Shown: one piece after another, positions 21,763 to 28,451 of the stretch | How positions within the stretch are numbered: position 1 is the stretch's first letter | Layout: each line of letters starts with the position of its first letter | Assembly (NCBI GenBank): GCA_019649035.1 | Contig: BMAT01007834.1 | Coordinates: forward strand, 255,490 to 283,940 | Reading direction: 5' to 3' | DNA: 28,451 nucleotides | DNA from: Elysia marginata | Lineage: Eukaryota; Mollusca; Gastropoda; Plakobranchidae | Notes under the pieces: model-generated | The model's database searches: none | What the model was told of the DNA's origin: nothing | What the model saw: the letters and a program-made list of their open reading frames with translations, nothing else | Made by a program: the position numbers and the translations under genes

Positions 21763-24138
21763 TTAGATATCAAGTCTACGGTCGAAAATCGGAAAAAAAT
21801 TCGCGAAAAGGCCCTTTCTCATACAGTTAGGGATCCAGTAAATTCGATAAACATTTTCACCAACATCATATCTATCATCTACACCTCCTGTTTGTTCGTC
21901 TACCACTAAAACTTTAACATCGTTATCATTATCATAAATATTTGTTCCTTTATCGATATTATCATCAGCGTTTTTCAAATCATCTGTTGACCTAGTTTTA
22001 CCAACAGCGTTGTACACCTTGTTAACGTGTGGAGTAATTTCAATTCCTCTCTCTACCAGAGTTCCAGGAACCAAGTTATCCATGAGGAAAGCAAAGATAC
22101 CGCCGAGGAAGGGAGGGTTTGACAGGCAGACCATGATGACATTATCCAGGGAAGGATACCCAGTGTTAATTGTCCCTGGCGGCGCCTTCTTTAGCCAGTG
22201 TGGAAGCATCAGACCTAGCAATACAGTGATCCCGATGATGCTAACATTCCTCGAAGTCTTCAGGTCAACGACTTGAAGATATGAGAGGATCACACCTAGA
22301 AGGATCCCGAAAGTCACAATTTGAGAACCACCAATGACAGCGTCAGGAATACTGACAAATACGGCGGCTACTTTGCCGAGAACAGCCAGCACTACGTAAA
22401 TAGCGCCGACTACAATGAACACACTTCTACTGGCGACGCGACTTAACCCTATAGCGCCGATGTTCTCGCTGTATGACACAGTTGCGTGTCCGCAGCCCAT
22501 AGCCCCGCTGATGATGCTCATGGCACCTTCCACGGCGACCCCGCGGTTCAGGGCGTAGCTTGGAGGGGGCGGGGCACGAGCAGCGCGCGCTGTGGCGTAG
22601 TAATCTCCTATAGCGTCGAGAACCGAAATGATTGTGGACAGTAAGAAGGATATGAGGGCTGTTGCGCTGAACGCTGGGACTCCAAACTGGCCAGGGTATG
22701 GTAACATGATCCAGCCTGTCTGGGCAATGACATCGTGTCGGGCGTCCGTCCTGGCAGTAAACTCCACGCTTTTGGGGTCATCAGAAAGCGCGCCAGAGAT
22801 AGTCATGAAAAAACTGACCACCCATCCAACCAAGAGCGCGATAAGAAGAGCAAAGATTTGGTGAGCGAAAGTCCACACGATTCGGAAACCTTTGCCTGGC
22901 GTCCAAACGGGTATGGGGGTTTTCCGATCAGCCAAAAATAACCCTAGAACAATGCAAGTCCCAGCTGTTAAGGCAGCCACTGTCCAGTTGGTCTCTGAGA
23001 ACATGACAACGATTGTGTGCATGTAGATTCCAAACAGCAACATGACGGGCACGATGGTCACAGGCCCGACGTAGCGGGCAATGACCCCGAGAAGACCCGT
23101 GAGACCGAGAACGCAGTGAAGAGCGCCAGCTACCATCAGACTCCCGGAGTAGGCTTGAATCCTGCCCATGGCTACGTCTCGGTTTGGTACGATGGTCGCG
23201 GAACTTAAATCTCCTTGCAAGATACTGGACGCTGTAGCCATCAAACTCTCACTACTGTTGGAAGCACCAGAGAAGGCAGTCCCGCTGAGGAAATCGCTGC
23301 TGTTCCCAGACAGAACGGCCATTAAAACTGACGTGTTAGTTTGCGGATCTGTAGCCCAGAAAGTCTCCGGACAGGCAAACTCTTCCAGGGACATCATAAT
23401 GATGAGAGGTATGATATACCCTGGGTTGGGGCCCTGGAAGATGGGCAGCTTGACGCCGATTGTGGTCATGAGAAAAGTGGACACGCCCATCATGATCATC
23501 GTTGAGCTCATGATTTTGACCTTTAGGTCGAGGTCATTCTCGGCACACACTGCCTGGGCTACGATGGCTGTTGTTCCTAGAGGTGTGGTGATGGCCAGAC
23601 ATGCCTGCTGGATCGCGAAGAAGAGGAGATAGTGCAAGGGCGGGACATCCACTAGTCCATAGATGAGACGATGTTCAGGCATACTTTGGTCCTTCTTGTT
23701 GTCTTTATAGTTATCACCATCGTCTAGAGAACCTTTGTTATGAAACGCTTTGTCCATACGAGAACGTAATCCATCACTCTCCTTTGATACGATCTTTGAT
23801 TTTGATACGTCATCTCCATGATAAAAATTTTTTGATTTGTCTTGGTCTTTTGAGTCATTGATTAAAGAAGTTTCACACATACCTCGCCCAGATTTTATGT
23901 CTTCAGCAGGTAGAAGAGGTTGTTTGTATGATCGTTCATCTACATTGTCACAGCAGCCATGACAAGGTATGTTGTTTTCCGTCTCAAGGGTTTTGTCTTG
24001 TTCTGAAAGTTGAATATCGTTTTCAACATTTTCATCAATGTCGTGCCTGGGATTAAAATCTTGTACATCTTTGCTGTCTCTCAAGGCAGTCTTCTCTTGT
24101 CTCGTGGCATCTTCATCAATGGGATACTGTTCCTCCAT
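21763..24138 (-). CDS. SLC23-family (nucleobase-ascorbate transporter) membrane protein, 791 aa
   Basis: The family moves ascorbate or nucleobases across membranes, in animals often with Na+. I start at the ATG at 24138, which sits in CCACCATGG, a near-ideal Kozak site; nine more in-frame codons upstream lack an ATG. Residues 1-155 are a charged hydrophilic N-terminus. The membrane core runs from about 165 to 690 with about 14 hydrophobic segments. Family hallmarks are DVPP (164-167), PVWTPGKGF (410-418), ARTDARHDV (462-470), IGDYYATARAARAPPPP (510-526), the NAT signature ENIGAIGLSR (558-567), GTINTG (655-660) and DNLVPGTLVERG (687-698). A serine-rich loop (255-325) carries sequons at N268, N279 and N294. 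The acidic C-tail spans about 700-791. It is longer than human SVCT1 (about 600 aa), and the whole coding region is one exon. Compared with vertebrate SVCTs, Q178 replaces His, D508 replaces Glu and E558 replaces Pro. Family assignment is firm; the substrate (ascorbate, nucleobase or other) is not. Confidence 0.95.
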   Translation of the reverse strand: MEEQYPIDEDATRQEKTALRDSKDVQDFNPRHDIDENVENDIQLSEQDKTLETENNIPCHGCCDNVDERSYKQPLLPAEDIKSGRGMCETSLINDSKDQDKSKNFYHGDDVSKSKIVSKESDGLRSRMDKAFHNKGSLDDGDNYKDNKKDQSMPEHRLIYGLVDVPPLHYLLFFAIQQACLAITTPLGTTAIVAQAVCAENDLDLKVKIMSSTMIMMGVSTFLMTTIGVKLPIFQGPNPGYIIPLIIMMSLEEFACPETFWATDPQTNTSVLMAVLSGNSSDFLSGTAFSGASNSSESLMATASSILQGDLSSATIVPNRDVAMGRIQAYSGSLMVAGALHCVLGLTGLLGVIARYVGPVTIVPVMLLFGIYMHTIVVMFSETNWTVAALTAGTCIVLGLFLADRKTPIPVWTPGKGFRIVWTFAHQIFALLIALLVGWVVSFFMTISGALSDDPKSVEFTARTDARHDVIAQTGWIMLPYPGQFGVPAFSATALISFLLSTIISVLDAIGDYYATARAARAPPPPSYALNRGVAVEGAMSIISGAMGCGHATVSYSENIGAIGLSRVASRSVFIVVGAIYVVLAVLGKVAAVFVSIPDAVIGGSQIVTFGILLGVILSYLQVVDLKTSRNVSIIGITVLLGLMLPHWLKKAPPGTINTGYPSLDNVIMVCLSNPPFLGGIFAFLMDNLVPGTLVERGIEITPHVNKVYNAVGKTRSTDDLKNADDNIDKGTNIYDNDNDVKVLVVDEQTGGVDDRYDVGENVYRIYWIPNCMRKGLFANFFPIFDRRLDI

Positions 24139-24177
24139 GGTGGACGAAACAAACAAAATAAACAATGAATAAACTTG

Positions 24178-25352
24178 CTAAATTAAAACCCAATGAAGAA
24201 TGTACAAAAATTAAAACTGTAAACAAATCTGCACAATGTTGTGAAGAAAGGATTGAGTACACAAGGCTAGATCTGTCTTTTCTCATGAACTTGCGCTCGA
24301 GGCGTTAAGCATATACGTGAACAATTATGAAGGAGATCCTGAAGCATCTTTTTTAAGGCCCCATGCTAGTTGCGAGAGCTAGACCACATTACTAGCAACT
24401 GTTCTTGCCGTATTATCCCCTCGCAGTTAAATAAACCTTATCAGATACTCTAAAGTTCAAAATCTAAAATAAGAGTTACATTTCCGAATATTTATCGTCA
24501 TGTCCGTGAGATTGATTTGCATGGTACCCTACTTTAGGCGTGACACATCCTCTTGATGACTTATATTATGTCAATGATATTACAATAGTGGCTTGTCACT
24601 TTGTCCTTGTTTATGGTCACATATTGCAAATTTTACCTTATAATTCGGATAAACAACTGACATAACCGAGAAAAATAGATAATTCATACTTATAGTGGCA
24701 TGTTTTACGCATTTATGAAGTTTTAAATGAATGCAGTGATAAGCGCCTGGCACGAATGCTTATAAACAGACGCAGTATTTTCATTTCAGAGCAAAAGATT
24801 AGTATCGACCAATATGATCGGAGTTAACTCGGTACCTCATTTCTAATGGTGATTAAAATATTTACCGTTGAAAGTAGCAGTGGATTTAACTAGGCTTCAA
24901 GGGAAAAAAACTTGCTTTTGATACGATTCGAATTCTCGACTTACACATATAGTAATTTAGGCACGCACTGTCTTGTTATTCAAAGAAACTTAAGTTATAT
25001 TATATCGCTACTGTGATTAGATTAATTTACTTCCTAATTCATTCTCTAAATCTCTGCCCGGGAGAAATGAAATGCAGTATCTGCAGTGTAAAACATATGA
25101 GAGATACTGCATTTCGTTTGTCCCGGACAGATCTTTAAGTAATCACTGATAGCGCAGTGGATGTCACCTAATTTATCTCATTTCTAAAACATTTCTAACT
25201 TTTTTGTAACTTTGACTTCTCTCGAATTTCTTAGTATATCGCTACTCCATGCCCGGAAAATGAAAGAAAGGGCAGTTAGCATACTACGGTAATTGTAATA
25301 AAAGATGCAACAACATTTTAATATACTGAATAACAAGAACAAAATTACTTAC
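24178..25352 (-). other. Probable first intron of the SLC23 gene
   Basis: The donor GTAAGT lies at 25352-25347. The likely acceptor is TTTTAATTTAG ending at 24178, giving a second exon that starts at 24177, 39 bases before the ATG. A second acceptor candidate, TTTGTTTACAG, ends at 24217. The intron is AT-rich and holds a large foldback at 25005-25158. Otherwise nothing is recognisable in it. cDNA would settle which acceptor is used. Confidence 0.45.
25005..25158. repeat. Foldback (imperfect palindrome) in the SLC23 first intron
   Basis: The inner arms at 25047-25082 and 25102-25137 pair over 36 positions with about six mismatches around a 19-base loop. Outer pairing continues: CGCTACTGTGATTA at 25006-25019 matches the reverse complement of TAATCACTGATAGCG at 25140-25154, allowing small gaps. 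A partial extra copy (TATATCGCTACT then GCCCGG) lies at 25235-25256. Confidence 0.75.
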
Positions 25353-25531
25353 CACGTCAAAGCTTCCTTCTAGTTCTAAGACCGTCATTGGCTTGTTTGG
25401 AGTTGAACGCTCACCACAAGAAAACCCAGCGCAGGGTGCACATTTAATTAAGGACGAGCAGTTTTTTTCGAACGGCTAATCCACTTGACCAGCTACCTCG
25501 CCTGGGTCGGAGTGCTCTTCGACTGTTATTA
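25353..25531 (-). other. Probable non-coding first exon of the SLC23 gene (upstream end approximate)
   Basis: Read on the minus strand, the sequence at 25358-25347 is GACGTG|GTAAGT, a consensus 5' splice donor, so an exon would end at 25353. The stretch above it is less AT-rich than its surroundings. The 5' limit is a guess, set about 30 bases below a TATA-like motif. No ATG-led reading frame joins the transporter, so the exon would be 5' UTR. Confidence 0.5.
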
Positions 25532-25560
25532 TGGATATAGTAAGTTGGTCAGAGATCCGG

Positions 25561-25567
25561 GTTTATA
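25561..25567 (-). promoter_or_regulatory. Candidate TATA box for the SLC23 gene
   Basis: The minus strand reads TATAAAC here, about 210 bases above the splice donor of the putative first exon. Position and motif fit a core promoter, but AT-rich DNA produces such motifs by chance. Confidence 0.25.
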
Positions 25568-25569
25568 TT

Positions 25570-26245
25570 ATTGTGCGTGCAGCAGGGAAATACATGTAGA
25601 AACTCACAGTAAGTACCGCAAACATTAAAGCGCAAATGTCGAGCTGACACAATAGTTGAAAACTTTAACTCATGCTGCCGTGACCACCCAGAAAGTCAGT
25701 CACATTCAATGACTGTTTTAGTGAGATTGATCCAGTTGTTGCATTTAAAATATTTTTAATGAATTTTTTTTAAAAATAAAATATCTTTAATTACATGTAT
25801 TCATATCTACATAAACTTGATTTTGATGTGGGCATATCTTTGTAGGCGCACTAATTTATAATAAAATGCTCAAAACAAAACAAAAAAAAACAAACATCGG
25901 TTTTAAAAGTTTGTATTGATTACTGGCTGTTGACATTAAACTAAGTTGGAACCGACACATTGATAGAATTTGCAAATAATGTTAAACAAAAGATGTAAGG
26001 TATTTCCTCTACCAAAAACAATTCGTTAAATGTCAGTCTTGAGGCTGTTTATTTTTAGCTGTTATAGTTGCTTTACAAGGCCGCTATGCGTAAAAACATC
26101 CTAGTAACAAATTGTTGAGAACCGTCTATAGTAAGAAAACCGGAACAAACAGGGAAAAAAACTTTTATCATAGACTCTCCGTATGAGTACCAGGCTGTAA
26201 ATTAAACTAAAACTATTTTGAGAAGCGCACCACATCCGATAAGTG
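25570..26245. other. AT-rich region upstream of the SLC23 gene
   Basis: If the gene starts near 25531, this would hold upstream promoter sequence. No specific element is recognised. Confidence 0.4.
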
Positions 26246-26303
26246 CAAAGAAGAAGAAGAAGGAGGAGGAGAAGGAGAAGAACAAGAACAAGAACAAAAA
26301 CAG
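26246..26303. repeat. (GAA)/(GGA)/(GAACAA) purine tract
   Basis: GAA triplets pass into GGA and then AAGAAC repeats on the plus strand. The leucine-rich frame on the minus strand is a by-product. Confidence 0.85.
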
Positions 26304-28285
26304 AAGGATAAGAAGGTTTGTACATATACAGACTATTTTTCTATACCCTACTTTTTAATATATCTACTTCTGTGCTCTCTAACTTTTCTCGCCTACACTC
26401 ATACACAACTAAGTTTCTTATCACATACTATAATCGGGAGCCCCTTGAAGCTTTCGGGTAGGTCTTATCTATAGTTACAAGAGACCTAAACCATTCTAAA
26501 ACATATCTATCCAATTATAAATGGGTGACCAGTTCCCTTGGTGCTTTGTTCTTATGATACCCTACATTGTAGTAGGCAGATGTAGAACTTGTATCATATC
26601 CCGAATATTGAAACACAATTTGTTTATCTAAATATGCTGTTATAGGGACATGTGTTGACAATAAAGGCTCATCGTATTTGAAACAAAAAGGCTCTCTTCC
26701 ATAAGTCTATTTTGTACTTTTGTTATCTAAGTTGTAACATTTTCTACCACTTGCTTATCTGATATGATGACCGAAGGTACTTACCAAATACCAGCATACA
26801 AGGGTTAGCTTAGATCAACAGGATACTACATATTGTGCTAGCACTAGAAGCTGAATGGTTCAATGATTAAAATACTATGTTTATACTAAAAGTAAATGGC
26901 TGCATTATCAAAGGAACCTTTTTATAATTTATTTTCCACTTAGTTCTTTGATAAAAATTAACCTCATTTGTGTGAGTGTATGGAGTATGTGCCAGGCCTA
27001 AATCATTGGAGTCCACATGTCTAGCTAGAATGACGTTAGATAAGTCACTCCTCCTCTTTCTCTTTATTCTGCCTCTATTTATATTTGTATTCTTTAAACC
27101 CCTAATTAGAAAATAAACAAAGGTTTTTATCATCGATCGAAAAACGAAAAAAAAAATTCAAATGAAGTTTTAATTGATGTACTTTAAGAGAAACAACATA
27201 AAACAATAAGCACAAGTCTTTAGAAACGGCGCAATCAATTTTTGGGCTAGAAACAGGTGATGAAATAGAGTAGGCATGTTAAGCCTACTTGTCTCACGAC
27301 CTCACCAAACGAGTCGGATGTCGAGAATTTAAAATTAACTTTTGTTCCTTCTATATTTAAAATAAGAGAAGTTCTCATATCTTTCCAGATGGATATTTTC
27401 ATTCAATTCTTACGCTTTCAGATAGGAAATTTCATTAAACGAAATGTCAACACCTTCTAATGTGAAAAAAGAAACGACAAAGGACTCATTTGAACTTTTT
27501 GCGAGAAATTTGGCAACTTATATTTATAACACTACAGCGTTGTTGGACCTTTTTTCAACATGGTTCCTTCAAACTAACAAAGGAAGAGGAAAAGAGATTA
27601 AAAAATGATGCATCATTAAAATCCCCTAGTGCAACAGTGTGCTTATATGAAACAGCCCAAACGTACGTATCGGTATAATGTAAAAAGAAACAAAAGATAT
27701 AAATCGAAACCGTGCAAATTCTTCCAGGAAGTAGTGTTACTGTCTCTGTAGGGTTGGTTATTATTAGCAACCCCACTCTCAACCGTTATGCTTCCTCATC
27801 CTGGACTTGGGACCAAGCGATGGTGGAGTTTCTAGAAAGTATTACATTGGCTTAAATCTTTCATTTCAATGAACATCTACGATAATACACACTGTCTGTG
27901 GTGCCGTATTAGAAATGTTGCCAAACTAATAGTATCAGATAAACAACTTGTTTATCATCCTATTAATAGCCTAAACTTTTCTCGTCAAGTAGAGCATCTT
28001 AGTTTGTACAAACCAAGCAGCATGGAGCCACGAGCTCACCTCTGTGTTAAGTTTTCTCACCACCAGGATGGGAAGATAAGCGTAACAGGTCGTGACCTCT
28101 CTGACACTGGACTGGAACTAACTCAGTTGGCAGAGTAGGTGACCAATCAAGGGCCAGCATTCATGTAGGGCCTGGGAAGACCCAGTAGACATCTCTTTGC
28201 TTTATTAAAATCTATACCTGCGTAATGTCATGCTACGCGATTTGCTTGGCCTTTCCTGTTATTTCTTTACAGTTCTCATTATTAA
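26304..28285. other. AT-rich intergenic DNA, no gene recognised
   Basis: ACTAACTCAGTTGGCAGAG at about 28117 is tRNA A-box-like, but no B-box follows at the right distance. An 89-codon plus-strand frame at 27869-28138 resembles no known family. Confidence 0.5.
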
Positions 28286-28286
28286 T

Positions 28287-28337
<51 letters not shown>

Positions 28338-28451
28338 TTACTACTACTACTACTCTTACTACTACTACTACGGCTTCGACTACGGCTACTACTACTGCTG
28401 CTGCTTCTACTGCTACTACTACTTCTACTACTACTATTACTACTACTACTA
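28286..28451. repeat. (ACT)n microsatellite, runs off the right edge
   Basis: CTA/ACT triplets with CTT, GGC and CTG variants. This is the reverse complement of the AGT motif that opens the window. Confidence 0.97.

Noticed and set aside
22010..23632. Several plus-strand frames across the transporter gene, up to 154 codons
   Set aside because: They are antisense shadows of the SLC23 coding sequence, opened by its codon bias.
24139..24165. Nine extra in-frame codons before the chosen transporter start
   Set aside because: They begin with TTG and contain no ATG; the ATG at 24138 has a near-ideal Kozak context.
24905..24975. tRNA-like minus-strand block (GTGCGTGCCTAAATTAC and GAATTCGAATC)
   Set aside because: Both boxes are too far from consensus and no body or second copy is seen.
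1..28451. CRISPR arrays, bacterial operons or phage-like modules
   Set aside because: No regularly spaced repeats with unique spacers, no ribosome-binding-site-led gene runs; splice signals, SINEs and microsatellites mark the DNA as animal nuclear.

Overview
The window looks like nuclear DNA of an invertebrate, most probably a gastropod mollusc. It is AT-rich and very gene-poor, and it is full of di- and trinucleotide microsatellites, tRNA-derived SINEs and a decayed non-LTR retrotransposon. The tail and core wording of the main SINE is of the type I associate with mollusc genomes. That taxonomic call is an inference from repeat style and cannot be proved without a search.

There is one convincing protein gene, on the minus strand at 21763-24138. 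It encodes a 791-residue SLC23 / nucleobase-ascorbate transporter (NAT family) in one uninterrupted coding exon. A non-coding first exon with a consensus splice donor lies upstream, ending at 25353, and the first intron is about 1.1 kb. A possible TATA box sits at 25561-25567 and a poly(A) signal at 21717-21722. The protein is divergent at several positions that are usually fixed in the family, so its substrate is open.

Layout: 1-838 is an interrupted (AGT)n array split by a 5'-truncated SINE with a 12-bp target-site duplication. 839-4058 is AT-rich with a cluster of AGGTCA-like half-sites (3179-3279) and a perfect 17-bp hairpin (3921-3960). A MITE (4059-4233) and a SINE (4282-4576) follow. 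From 4577 to 14750 there is no recognisable gene, only purine-rich and GA/CT/AC/GAT microsatellite DNA and a doubtful tRNA-like stretch near 9207. A second type of tRNA-derived SINE is at 14753-15000. A broken LINE reverse transcriptase with a mutated catalytic motif lies at 16002-17278. A complete SINE with a 9-bp target-site duplication is at 17863-18174. A 37-bp near-perfect hairpin is at 19477-19561, a CT-rich array at 20445-20564, a third tRNA-like SINE at 20673-20780, and a second MITE relative at 21410-21570. After the transporter gene, 25570-28285 is empty apart from a GAA-rich tract. The window ends in an (ACT)n array that is the reverse complement of the array at the left edge.

No operon-like or multi-gene system is visible. 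The points most worth following up are the unusual SLC23 paralogue and the stable hairpins.
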